A DNA stretch of 19,780 nt from an uncultured Ignavibacteriota bacterium. Lineage in GTDB: Bacteria > Bacteroidota > Ignavibacteria > Tepidaquicellales > Tepidaquicellaceae. This document shows, in pieces, positions 12,247 to 19,780 of this stretch. The stretch covers positions 1 through 19,780 of the forward strand of contig CALGII010000017.1 of the NCBI GenBank assembly GCA_937915485.1, given 5' to 3'. The notes beneath the pieces are model-generated. The model had not been told where the DNA came from. It made no database searches and worked only from the letters and a program-made list of their open reading frames with translations. A program made the translations under genes and the position numbers. Numbering within the stretch: the stretch's first letter is position 1; each line of letters starts with the position of its first letter.

Positions 12247-13689
12247 TTGTCAAAAATAGCATTCACATACGGGGATTTCGGCTCAAGGGAATTTGCCGAA
12301 AGTAAGATGTACTGGCGGCGAAGGAACAGGTATTATCACGATTCCATAGCCGGTTTCATAAAATCACTGACCGGTAAAGACTCCGCCGTGCTTGAAATCG
12401 GCTGCGGCACGGGTGAAACGCTTGCGGCGCTTGACTGCGCGAAGCGCACGGGAATTGAGATAAATACGTATATGATTTCCGAAGGAATGAAATCGCATCC
12501 GAATATCGAGTTCATATCCGCAGACATTGAATCTGAAGAGCCGCTTGCGGAATTGAAAAGGCAAAACATAAAATTCGATTTTATAATCGTATCCGATCTG
12601 ATAGGCACTCTGAACGACATACAAAAGGTTTTTGAAAAATTGTCAGACGTTTCCCGTGAGGGCACGAGAATAATCGTGACTTATTACAACTATTTCTGGA
12701 ATCCTTTGCTAAAACTCGGCGAGGCTCTCGGCTTAAAACTGAAAGAAGGAAACAGGAACTGGCTGTACATAGAAGAAATAAAAAATCTTCTCCGCCTGTC
12801 AGGCTTTAACGCGGGCAAAAGCGGTTCGCTGCTTCTAATTCCGAAAAAGATTCCGCTGATTTCATATATCGCGAACAGGTATTTGTCTGAACTCCCGCTG
12901 CTTCGCAGGTTGTGCCTCGCAGGATGGGTAGTTGCTGATTTTGAAAAAAGCAAAAATGAAAGCCGCAACTATTCAACGACTGTTCTTGTTCCGTGCAGGA
13001 ATGAAGAAGGAAACATAAGCAAAATTGTGAACAGAATTCCCGAACTCGGAAGCCATACGGAAATTATTTTTGTGGAGGGAAATTCGACCGACAATACGTA
13101 TTCAAGGATAGAGGAGGTTATAAAAGAAAATCCGGATAAGGACATTAAACTCTTCAGGCAGGCGGGAAAAGGCAAGGGCGACGCAGTGAGGACGGGATTT
13201 GAGAAAGCCGAAGGCGACATATTCATAATACTTGATGCCGACATGACGGTTGCTCCCGAAGACCTGAACAAATTCTACAATGCGCTTGCAAGCGGAAAAG
13301 GAGATTTCATAAACGGCTCCAGAAATGTTTACCAGATGCAGGAAAAAGCGATGCGGAGATTGAACAAATTCGGAAACATATTTTTTAGCAAGGTGTTTTC
13401 ATGGCTGCTCGGACAAAGAATCACCGATACGCTTTGCGGCACGAAGGCGCTCTTCGGCAGCGATTACAGGCGCATTGCAGACAACAGGAAGTATTTCGGA
13501 GATTTCGACCCGTTCGGAGATTTCGACCTGCTGTTCGGCGCGTCGAAACTTAAACTCAAAATCATTGAAGTGCCTATAAGATACGGCGAAAGAACATACG
13601 GCAGCACGAACATTAACAGGTTCCGCGACGGTTTAATGCTGCTGCGAATGTGTTTCTTCGCGATGAGAAAAATAAAATTTGCTGACTGA
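12247..13689 (+). CDS. Methyltransferase-GT2 glycosyltransferase fusion
   Basis: Two enzymes in one chain of 480 residues. Residues about 20-200 form a class I SAM methyltransferase with motif I VLEIGCGTGE (48-57), an acidic strand-2 end GIEIN (69-73), DFIIVSDLIGTLND (111-124) and TRIIVTYYN (140-148). Residues 244-475 form a GT2 (GT-A) domain: TVLVPCRNEEGNI (245-257), IIFVEGNSTDNT (273-284), GKGKGDAVRTGFEKA (307-321), the metal motif LDADM (329-333), and TDTLCGTKALFG (393-404) as in dolichol-phosphate mannose/glucose synthases. The C-terminal helix is amphipathic and there is no clear TM pair. The start is TTG at 12247 directly after the upstream TAG; an ATG at codon 21 is the only near alternative. 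It likely charges polyprenyl phosphate with a sugar; methylation of that sugar or carrier is speculation. Confidence 0.88.
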   Translation: MSKIAFTYGDFGSREFAESKMYWRRRNRYYHDSIAGFIKSLTGKDSAVLEIGCGTGETLAALDCAKRTGIEINTYMISEGMKSHPNIEFISADIESEEPLAELKRQNIKFDFIIVSDLIGTLNDIQKVFEKLSDVSREGTRIIVTYYNYFWNPLLKLGEALGLKLKEGNRNWLYIEEIKNLLRLSGFNAGKSGSLLLIPKKIPLISYIANRYLSELPLLRRLCLAGWVVADFEKSKNESRNYSTTVLVPCRNEEGNISKIVNRIPELGSHTEIIFVEGNSTDNTYSRIEEVIKENPDKDIKLFRQAGKGKGDAVRTGFEKAEGDIFIILDADMTVAPEDLNKFYNALASGKGDFINGSRNVYQMQEKAMRRLNKFGNIFFSKVFSWLLGQRITDTLCGTKALFGSDYRRIADNRKYFGDFDPFGDFDLLFGASKLKLKIIEVPIRYGERTYGSTNINRFRDGLMLLRMCFFAMRKIKFAD

Positions 13690-13703
13690 TTAATTTATAG
13701 ACG

Positions 13704-14237
13704 ATGCGAAAACTAACTCACGCTGAAATAAAGGAAAACAGAAAACCGCTTGAACGCATAGGCGAATTTAAACGGAATCCTGTCTATGTTCTGTGCGATA
13801 ACATAAGAAGCATTTTCAACGTCGGCGCAATTTTCAGGGCGTCCGACGGCGCGTTCATAGAAAAAATTTATCTTACGGGTTATACACCGTATCCGCCGAG
13901 AAAGGAAATCGAAAAAGTCGCTCTCGGCGCGACACTTAGCGTGCCCTGGGAATATTACAAGAATCCGATGGAAGCGGTAAATGAAATAAAATCAAAGGGC
14001 GTTAAAATATGCTCGCTTGAACTAACGGACAAAGGCAGGATGATATGGGACGTAAAGAAGGAAGAATTCCCTCTCTGTCTCGCCGTGGGAAACGAAATTA
14101 CGGGCGTCTCGAAAGAAGTAATCGAAGCGTCTGATTTTGCCGTCGAACTGCCTATGCTCGGAATGAAGCAGTCTCTGAACGTTTCCGTCGCGACTGGAAT
14201 CGCTTTGTACGAAATGATAAGGATATTGAATTATTGA
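13704..14237 (+). CDS. SpoU/TrmH family RNA 2'-O-methyltransferase
   Basis: SPOUT-fold enzyme that methylates a ribose in tRNA or rRNA using SAM. At 177 residues it is a single catalytic domain with a short N-terminal tail, no L30e-like RNA-binding domain. The three knot motifs are present: motif 1 SIFNVGAIFRASDGA (36-50, catalytic Arg 45), motif 2 LCLAVGNEITGVSKEV (124-139) and motif 3 LPMLGMKQSLNVSVATGIAL (149-168). This is closest in layout to the short TrmH-like proteins annotated generally as RNA methyltransferase; the target nucleotide cannot be told. ATG at 13704 lies 14 nt after the previous stop, without Shine-Dalgarno. The stop overlaps the next start by 3 of 4 bases (TTGA), linking it to the other tRNA-modification gene. 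Confidence 0.93.
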   Translation: MRKLTHAEIKENRKPLERIGEFKRNPVYVLCDNIRSIFNVGAIFRASDGAFIEKIYLTGYTPYPPRKEIEKVALGATLSVPWEYYKNPMEAVNEIKSKGVKICSLELTDKGRMIWDVKKEEFPLCLAVGNEITGVSKEVIEASDFAVELPMLGMKQSLNVSVATGIALYEMIRILNY

Positions 14238-15190
14238 AAACTTCTATAATAAATAATCCGGCTGACGCCGCTCTGGAAATAACGGCGGGAAGAATCGTTG
14301 CGCTCCCGACCGAAACGGTTTACGGTCTCGCGGCTGACGCGCTCAATCCATCCGCCGTGCTGAAAATTTACGAGACCAAGAAAAGACCTGATTTCAATCC
14401 GCTGATTGTTCACGTTTCGGGAATAGAAGAATTTGAAAAGTACGCGGAATTTATTCCCGAAAGTGTATTTAAAATTGCCGATACTTTTTCTCCGGGTCCG
14501 ATTACTTACGTGCTCAACAAGAAAAGTATAATTCCCGACATAGTCACGGCCGGAATTGATACCGTGGCGCTCAGGATTCCCGCGCATCCTCTGTTCAGGC
14601 AAGTCCTGACGATGTGCGGAAAACCGATAGCCGCGCCGTCCGCGAATATGTTCGGCAGAATATCGCCGACTACGGCTGAAGATGTTCTTAAAGAACTTGA
14701 CGGAAAAATCGAATACGTACTGGACGGAGGGCGGTGCCGTATCGGAATCGAGTCCACCGTCGTCAGGTTCGAAGATGATAAAATAATTATTCTCAGGCAC
14801 GGTTTCGTGACGAAAGAGGATATTGAAAAAGTGACAGGAAAGGAAGTCACAGCGCTGAAAGGTAAAGCGTCAAAAATTTCTTCGCCCGGTATGCTGTTAT
14901 CTCATTACTCGCCTCACACTCCGCTTTATATCGCTGAGGATTTAGAGTATTTCAAGAACGTTAATGCAAATGCCGGAATAGTGGATTTCGGAGTTTATGG
15001 AGATTTAAAGGAAACTGCGCTTAATTTGTTTTCGGATTTAAGAATTGCCGATGAAAAGAATTTCAATTACCTTGTCACAAGACTCGTGGAAAACAAGGGA
15101 CTTGGCAGAGCTATTAACGACAGGCTCGTGAAGGCTTCATCCGGCAGGGCAGTGGTTGAATACGGGAGCGTTTTGTTCTCAAAAAAATAA
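14234..15190 (+). CDS. Threonylcarbamoyl-AMP synthase, Sua5 type
   Basis: Makes threonylcarbamoyl-AMP from threonine, bicarbonate and ATP, the first step of t6A modification at position 37 of ANN-decoding tRNAs; normally essential. The 318-residue length marks the two-domain Sua5 form rather than the shorter TsaC/YrdC. The YrdC core shows LPTETVYGLAADA (24-36), TKKRPDFNPLIVHV (48-61), FSPGPITYVL (85-94), VALRIPAHP (111-119), PIAAPSANMFGRISPT (131-146) and GIESTVV (171-177). The linker SPGMLLSHYSP (217-227) precedes the C-terminal Sua5 domain, which ends with an intact conserved region (GRAINDRL, about 291-298). The start is TTG at 14234, overlapping the TGA of the previous gene. No in-frame ATG occurs before residue 127, inside the core, so the TTG is well supported. 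Confidence 0.95.
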   Translation: MKTSIINNPADAALEITAGRIVALPTETVYGLAADALNPSAVLKIYETKKRPDFNPLIVHVSGIEEFEKYAEFIPESVFKIADTFSPGPITYVLNKKSIIPDIVTAGIDTVALRIPAHPLFRQVLTMCGKPIAAPSANMFGRISPTTAEDVLKELDGKIEYVLDGGRCRIGIESTVVRFEDDKIIILRHGFVTKEDIEKVTGKEVTALKGKASKISSPGMLLSHYSPHTPLYIAEDLEYFKNVNANAGIVDFGVYGDLKETALNLFSDLRIADEKNFNYLVTRLVENKGLGRAINDRLVKASSGRAVVEYGSVLFSKK

Positions 15191-15199
15191 TTTTGCAAA

Positions 15200-16828
15200 A
15201 TGAAAAAGATAATTTTGTTCCCGGTCGTTTTTCTCTTGTTGTCGTGCGCGGCATTCCCGCAGGACAACAATGAATATATTTTCCTGTTCGATAATTCGGG
15301 CAGCATGTCCGGTTATTACAGGGAACAGAGCAGCGCCTTCAAAACATTCTGCAAGGCATTGATTAAAAATTCGGTCAGGCAGCAGGATTATTCCGGAGTT
15401 TATCTTTTCACGAAATCGGATTCGAAACGCGGATTGACATCTCCGAAAGAATTATTCAGCGGAACGGGCAAGGAATTAATACCCGAGCAAATAACCCAGA
15501 AGATGATGATGATGAGGGCGAATGACGGCGGATTCGGCACGACCGACCTGATGGAGGCTCTCGACAAGGCAATCGCTAAAATGAAAGGAGAGACTGCTGT
15601 AATTTGGCTCGTGACCGATAACATTAACGACAACAGCGGCAGCGGAGATTCCTCTTATTTCAACACGCTTGAATTTTATAAGAAACTTCGGGGCGATGAT
15701 AATTTCAGAAAAATTCTTCTTTTCCCGATACCCGAAAAAGTTGTCGAGGCGGGCTGGGAGTCCAACGGTTACGTGGTTTACGGAATTGTTTATTCAAAAA
15801 AAGCCATCCCGCAAACTTCGCTTGATTATTACGATGCTGTAATCCGCAACATAGGCATAAAACAAAAAGCAATAACGCTTAAACCTCTGGACGTCGGGAC
15901 TATAGTGCTTGTGCCGAAAGTAACACAGGCGAAAATAACCCCGATGAAACTTTTTTACGACGGAAAACTTCTCAGAGGTTTTGATTTTGAGGAAGGCGAA
16001 AAAATCAAGGAAACCTTCAGCGACTTGACACTTAAGTCAAATCTCTTTCCTCATACAATTAAAAGCGCCAAACTCGATGTTCATCTTGAAAACTTCAAGT
16101 CGTCTGATTATTCGGTCAAGACTCTCGGTTCTCAGACAATAACGCCTTCGACGGTCAGCAATGTATCTCCCGAAGGCGAGGTGAAGGGATTTACGGTTAT
16201 CTTCGACATGCCTGAAATATCCCCTAAATTTTCGTTCAACACTATTTTCAAGGAGGACTTCTCCGTCGGCGGAAATCTTGTTCTCGAAGTAACTAACGTG
16301 GATATTGCCCTCGACGATAATTACATGAACAGTTTTAAAACGCTGTTCGCGCTACAGACCGTGCCGGAAATTTTTAAGCCCGTGCTCAAGGACAAGAAAA
16401 TCGTTACATACATACCGCTTGAAATACGAATCAAATACGGCGCGTGGAGGCTGTTTGTTCTCATCGGGCTGTTCGCCTTATTACTTGTCATCGTTGCGGT
16501 TCCGGCATACCTGTTCCTGCGGAAAAAAGTTTTCAATGTTTCGGTGGATAATAACGATGAATCGGTATTTCTTAATTCTCTTTCGTCGTATGAATTGTAT
16601 TCGTCCGATTCTCAGAATCTCGGCCGTTTGAAAAAATCATTAAGCGGCGCGCTGACATTTACATTCTCAAAATTTACTACAACGGGAAACAAAACGGTTA
16701 CACTGATTGAAGGCATTCCTTTAAACGTAGAAATAGAAGAGGAGGGTTATAAGAAGAGTTCTTATACTATTCTATTAAAAAAACCCGAAACGATAACTGA
16801 AACTTCGGATTTGTCAAAATATCATTAA
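15200..16828 (+). CDS. Exported von Willebrand factor A domain protein
   Basis: Envelope protein of 542 residues, function unknown. The N-terminus MKKIILFPVVFLLLSCAAFPQ is a signal peptide; LLSC resembles a lipobox, so lipidation at C16 is possible. A vWA domain follows directly (about 25-235) with an intact metal-ion site: DNSGSMS (31-37), Thr in FGTTDLMEAL (112-121) and Asp in WLVTDNIND (136-144). A middle beta-rich region (about 235-410) of unknown type leads to one strong membrane segment (417-440, LFVLIGLFALLLVIVAVPAYLFL), then a basic RKK and a 100-residue tail with beta-sandwich character. By the positive-inside rule the tail would be cytosolic and the vWA part periplasmic. ATG at 15200 lies 9 nt after the Sua5 stop. 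The stop overlaps the apparent start of the large outer-membrane gene, suggesting a functional pair. Confidence 0.85.
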   Translation: MKKIILFPVVFLLLSCAAFPQDNNEYIFLFDNSGSMSGYYREQSSAFKTFCKALIKNSVRQQDYSGVYLFTKSDSKRGLTSPKELFSGTGKELIPEQITQKMMMMRANDGGFGTTDLMEALDKAIAKMKGETAVIWLVTDNINDNSGSGDSSYFNTLEFYKKLRGDDNFRKILLFPIPEKVVEAGWESNGYVVYGIVYSKKAIPQTSLDYYDAVIRNIGIKQKAITLKPLDVGTIVLVPKVTQAKITPMKLFYDGKLLRGFDFEEGEKIKETFSDLTLKSNLFPHTIKSAKLDVHLENFKSSDYSVKTLGSQTITPSTVSNVSPEGEVKGFTVIFDMPEISPKFSFNTIFKEDFSVGGNLVLEVTNVDIALDDNYMNSFKTLFALQTVPEIFKPVLKDKKIVTYIPLEIRIKYGAWRLFVLIGLFALLLVIVAVPAYLFLRKKVFNVSVDNNDESVFLNSLSSYELYSSDSQNLGRLKKSLSGALTFTFSKFTTTGNKTVTLIEGIPLNVEIEEEGYKKSSYTILLKKPETITETSDLSKYH

Positions 16829-19780
16829 GCCGGTTTCAATAAGAACGGCTGCGTGGATTTGCGTATTTGCCTGCATCACGGCATTCGCGGGATTTGCTCA
16901 TTCCCAGAATGACCCGAATTACAAGCAGCAAAAATTCAAATTTATATTTACGGATACTCTCATTTCTACCGGCGATAAGTTCATAATCCAGAATTCGGAA
17001 ACTCTAATCGTTGACAACGTAACGCTGACACGGTATTCCGACTATGACTTCAACTACAGAACAGGCGACATAACCTTTTCCAAGGGAATATTCAAAAAGT
17101 ATTCTCTGGATACACTCCGTATTTATGATATGATTGTCCGTTACGACATTTTTCCGTATTCGCTCAGGGAAGAATATTCCATCTTCGACCTGAAGATGGA
17201 GCGCGACACTCTTACGGGCGATACACTTCAGATTGCGACGAGGTCGTCCGACCTTCTCGAAAATCTTTTTGAGGGAACGGACCTGCAGAAGTCGGGCAGC
17301 CTCTTCCGCGGTTTTACACTCGGAACGAACAGGGACCTGACGCTGAATTCGGGATTCAAACTGCAGTTGAACGGAAGGCTTTCGAAAGACATCGAAATTA
17401 CTGCCGCTCTCACGGACGAAAAAACACCCCTGCAGCCCGAAGGAAATACTCAGAAACTTCAGGAACTTGATAAGGTCTTCATTGAACTCAAAGGAAACAA
17501 CCTCGCGGCGACGATCGGAGACATCGATGTTAATCTTTCTTCTTCCGAATTTCTGAATTTCAAAAGAAAAATTCAGGGCGCGAAGGGTTACGGCGAGATT
17601 GGAGACGGCAATTTTATGCTTACAGGCGCGGTATCGCGAGGCAAGTACAACTCAAACAGTTTTAACGGCGCGGACGGAGTGCAGGGTCCGTACAGACTTA
17701 CGGGACTTTACAATGAAATTAATATTGTCGTACTATCGGGTTCGGAAAAAGTCTTTGTCGACGGGGTTCAGATGACGCGCGGCGAACAGGCTGATTATAT
17801 TATCGATTACGGACTCGGACAAATTACATTTACGAACAAAAGACTCATTACAAATTCTTCAAGAATAATAATCGATTTCGAATATTCGGACAGGAAATAC
17901 AGCAGGACTCTTATTGTCGCCAACAGCGGATACAGGTTCTTCGAAAAGAAACTTCTTGTAAACGTTTCATACCTGAACGAAACCGATAATGAAGACAAGA
18001 CTATAGATTTCACTCTGTCCGACTCGGACAGGGTCGCTCTGCAAAATGCGGGAGCGGACAGATTCAAAGCAACGCGTACAGGCATCAGTTATGTAGGTAG
18101 GGATTCGCTTAACAGAGCCCTCGGCTCTTACGTGAAAGTTGATACTCTAATCAACGGATCGAATTATACTTTCTATAGGTTCAGTCCCGGTAATGACAGC
18201 GCGCTTTATCAGGTTTCTTTTTCTTACGTCGGCCAGGGAAGAGGAGATTATAACAGCGTCAGCACGTATCAATATAATTTCATCGGTATCGGTCTGGGGA
18301 GTTACGCGCCCGTGATTTTTCTTCCCGTACCTACTTCTTACCAGATTGCGGGAATAAGCCTTGATTATTCTTCCGGCAGGGACAGGGGTTTTTATCTGAA
18401 GATGGAATCAGCGGTATCGATTTACAATCAGAACAAATTTTCTCTCTCTGATGTAAAGAAAACGGGTCCTGCTCTCAACGGGGAAGCGGGTTTCAGAAAA
18501 ACAAATTTTAAACTGTTTGGAATAAATTTCAACAGCGTTTCTCTCTCGTACAAGGAACGGTACATTGACAGGAAATTCGTTACTCTTGACCGTATAAACT
18601 CTGCCGAATTCAACAGAAATTTTGACCTGTCGGATACAACTTCCGCTTCGGAAAATTACAGGGACGGAAGCCTGATTATTGCGCCGGGAAAACTAATAAG
18701 CCTTCAGGGAAATTTCGCCCAACTTCTTCGGGGAGACTTTTTTAACTCAACGAGATTCTCGGGTCAGTTCGGATTCAATTCGCAGGAATCGCCGGGTTTC
18801 AATAAAAACCTGCCTACCGCGAAATACTCGGCGGAAAATATTAAGAGCAGCAATGAAAATTATAAGACCAACGGGAAATGGTTCAAGCAAAGCGCGTTTC
18901 TCGGTTACAAGAAATATTTCGGAGAAGAAACAAAACAGAAGTATGTCGAACTTTCGGCATCGATGAATAATGAAGACAGGAAATCGTCGCTACAGACTTT
19001 GTATAAAGACAGTCTTCTTTCGGAGAGTTTCGCTTTTCTTGAGGTTATACCGAAATTGTCTTTGAATAACGTTGCAAACTTCACGTTCTTTACCGAACTC
19101 AATTACAGAAAAGACGATTCGCCTTACCGCGGAGAAATCATAAACATGTCGAATTCGTTCACGCAAAGGTACGGGCTTGTTTATTCAGGCACGGGCTGGT
19201 TCAGCGCAGACGCGGACGTCGCAATCAGAAAAAGAAATTATTCGGAATATTTCCAGTCGTCCGAAGACCAGAGCAATAAATCCGTTCTCGTTAATTCGAG
19301 AATGAGATTCTCTCCTCTTAACGGCGCCGTTCTTGCTGACGCGTTGTATTCGGTTACAAGTGAAAGAACCGCTATCGTGCAGAAGTTATTCGTTCTCGTG
19401 CCTGTCGGGCAGGGAAACTATATTTATCTCGGCGACCTGAACCTCAACGGATTGCAGGATGAAAATGAATTCCAGTTAACTAACTACGACGGTAATTACA
19501 TTAAACTTAATATTCCGACTGACAGGTATTTCCCGACGGTCGATTTGAAAACGTCTCTCCGTTTCGCGCTGAAACCCTCGAGATATTTCTATTCGACTTC
19601 GGACAATGTAATCGCGGCAATATATAACAATCTATCGACAGAAACATATCTTCGCATAGACGAAAAAAGCAAGGACCCGAATACTGACAATATCTATTAC
19701 CTTCATACCGGAACTTTTCTTAATGATTCGAATACCATAGCGGGAACGCAATTGTTCCAGCAGGATGTGTTTCTCTTCGA
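16824..19780 (+). CDS. Large putative outer-membrane beta protein (partial, C-terminus beyond window)
   Basis: About 985 residues are visible and the frame is still open at the window edge. The frame opens at 16797 and contains no ATG, GTG or TTG before a complete signal peptide (KPVSIRTAAWICVFACITAF, cleavage probably near AHSQ). The best fit is an ATT at 16824 overlapping the vWA stop as ATTAA; an ATA at 16839 is also possible. From about residue 160 come conserved-looking motifs: LFRGFTLGTNRDLTLNSGF, ALTDEKTPLQPEGNTQKLQE (around 204), then QGPYRLTG (287) with VVLSGSEKVFVDGVQMTRGE and YIIDYGLGQITFTNKRLIT. I associate this set with big Bacteroidota outer-membrane proteins, including SprA-like ones. 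The remainder is alternating polar/hydrophobic strands rich in aromatic ends, as in a barrel. GDLNLNGLQDENEF (870-883) looks like a calcium loop. Role unknown; perhaps secretion or surface display. Confidence 0.75.
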   Translation, partial: MKPVSIRTAAWICVFACITAFAGFAHSQNDPNYKQQKFKFIFTDTLISTGDKFIIQNSETLIVDNVTLTRYSDYDFNYRTGDITFSKGIFKKYSLDTLRIYDMIVRYDIFPYSLREEYSIFDLKMERDTLTGDTLQIATRSSDLLENLFEGTDLQKSGSLFRGFTLGTNRDLTLNSGFKLQLNGRLSKDIEITAALTDEKTPLQPEGNTQKLQELDKVFIELKGNNLAATIGDIDVNLSSSEFLNFKRKIQGAKGYGEIGDGNFMLTGAVSRGKYNSNSFNGADGVQGPYRLTGLYNEINIVVLSGSEKVFVDGVQMTRGEQADYIIDYGLGQITFTNKRLITNSSRIIIDFEYSDRKYSRTLIVANSGYRFFEKKLLVNVSYLNETDNEDKTIDFTLSDSDRVALQNAGADRFKATRTGISYVGRDSLNRALGSYVKVDTLINGSNYTFYRFSPGNDSALYQVSFSYVGQGRGDYNSVSTYQYNFIGIGLGSYAPVIFLPVPTSYQIAGISLDYSSGRDRGFYLKMESAVSIYNQNKFSLSDVKKTGPALNGEAGFRKTNFKLFGINFNSVSLSYKERYIDRKFVTLDRINSAEFNRNFDLSDTTSASENYRDGSLIIAPGKLISLQGNFAQLLRGDFFNSTRFSGQFGFNSQESPGFNKNLPTAKYSAENIKSSNENYKTNGKWFKQSAFLGYKKYFGEETKQKYVELSASMNNEDRKSSLQTLYKDSLLSESFAFLEVIPKLSLNNVANFTFFTELNYRKDDSPYRGEIINMSNSFTQRYGLVYSGTGWFSADADVAIRKRNYSEYFQSSEDQSNKSVLVNSRMRFSPLNGAVLADALYSVTSERTAIVQKLFVLVPVGQGNYIYLGDLNLNGLQDENEFQLTNYDGNYIKLNIPTDRYFPTVDLKTSLRFALKPSRYFYSTSDNVIAAIYNNLSTETYLRIDEKSKDPNTDNIYYLHTGTFLNDSNTIAGTQLFQQDVFLF

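Noticed and set aside
15200..15260. Firm lipoprotein call for the vWA protein on the basis of LLSC.
   Set aside because: Leu at -2 is not typical and a normal signal peptidase site a few residues on fits equally well; left open in the annotation.
1..19780. CRISPR array, tRNA or rRNA genes, insertion sequence or transposase.
   Set aside because: No regularly spaced repeats, no tRNA-like cloverleaf seen by eye, no transposase motifs; small structured RNAs cannot be excluded without a covariance search.

Overview
The window looks like a chromosomal segment of a Gram-negative member of the Bacteroidota/Chlorobiota side of the FCB group, most plausibly an Ignavibacteria-type bacterium. This is inference, and no rRNA or marker tree was available. 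The pointers are: almost no Shine-Dalgarno sequences before clear start codons, coding sequence with A/T-rich gaps, an ADP-heptose-type GT9 enzyme (Gram-negative envelope), and a very large exported protein of the kind seen in Bacteroidota outer membranes.

Left arm (1-5481, all minus strand). This is a tight five-gene run read right to left: a GlmU-like nucleotidyltransferase without its acetyltransferase half, a GlmM/phosphomannomutase-type phosphohexomutase, an OppD/DppD-type ABC ATPase, imidazolonepropionase (hutI), and a PAS-type sensor histidine kinase cut by the window edge. The first four are joined by 1-nt gaps or 1-nt overlaps and must be cotranscribed. The pair at the front makes activated amino sugars for the envelope. 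The rest have no obvious shared pathway.

Centre (5482-7842). A divergent spacer carries two overlapping palindromes around a perfect TATAAT, a 41-residue lipoprotein gene and an A/T-only hairpin. It is followed by an unusual gene: a CitE-like (HpcH/HpaI) lyase domain fused to an SGNH-hydrolase-like domain, interrupted by a frameshift near 6091-6106. A good sigma70-like promoter, a terminator-like hairpin with T-runs and a second hairpin then lie ahead of the next gene.

Right arm (7843-19780, plus strand). First comes a glycan assembly cassette: GT9 glycosyltransferase, GT4 glycosyltransferase, SAM methyltransferase, ArnT/PMT-like membrane glycosyltransferase, and a methyltransferase-GT2 fusion. 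Spacing is 1-nt overlap, 1-nt gap or 0 nt. The series runs on into two tRNA-modification genes (SpoU/TrmH methyltransferase and Sua5/TsaC threonylcarbamoyl-AMP synthase), then an exported von Willebrand A protein and a large putative outer-membrane protein that leaves the window. Non-ATG starts are common here (TTG three or four times, GTG once in the left arm, and an apparent ATT start for the last gene). How the cassette works is inferred: nucleotide sugars from GlmM/GlmU-type enzymes feed GT9 and GT4 at the inner membrane, the GT2 fusion may charge a lipid-phosphate carrier, and the PMT-like enzyme may transfer that sugar on the periplasmic side.
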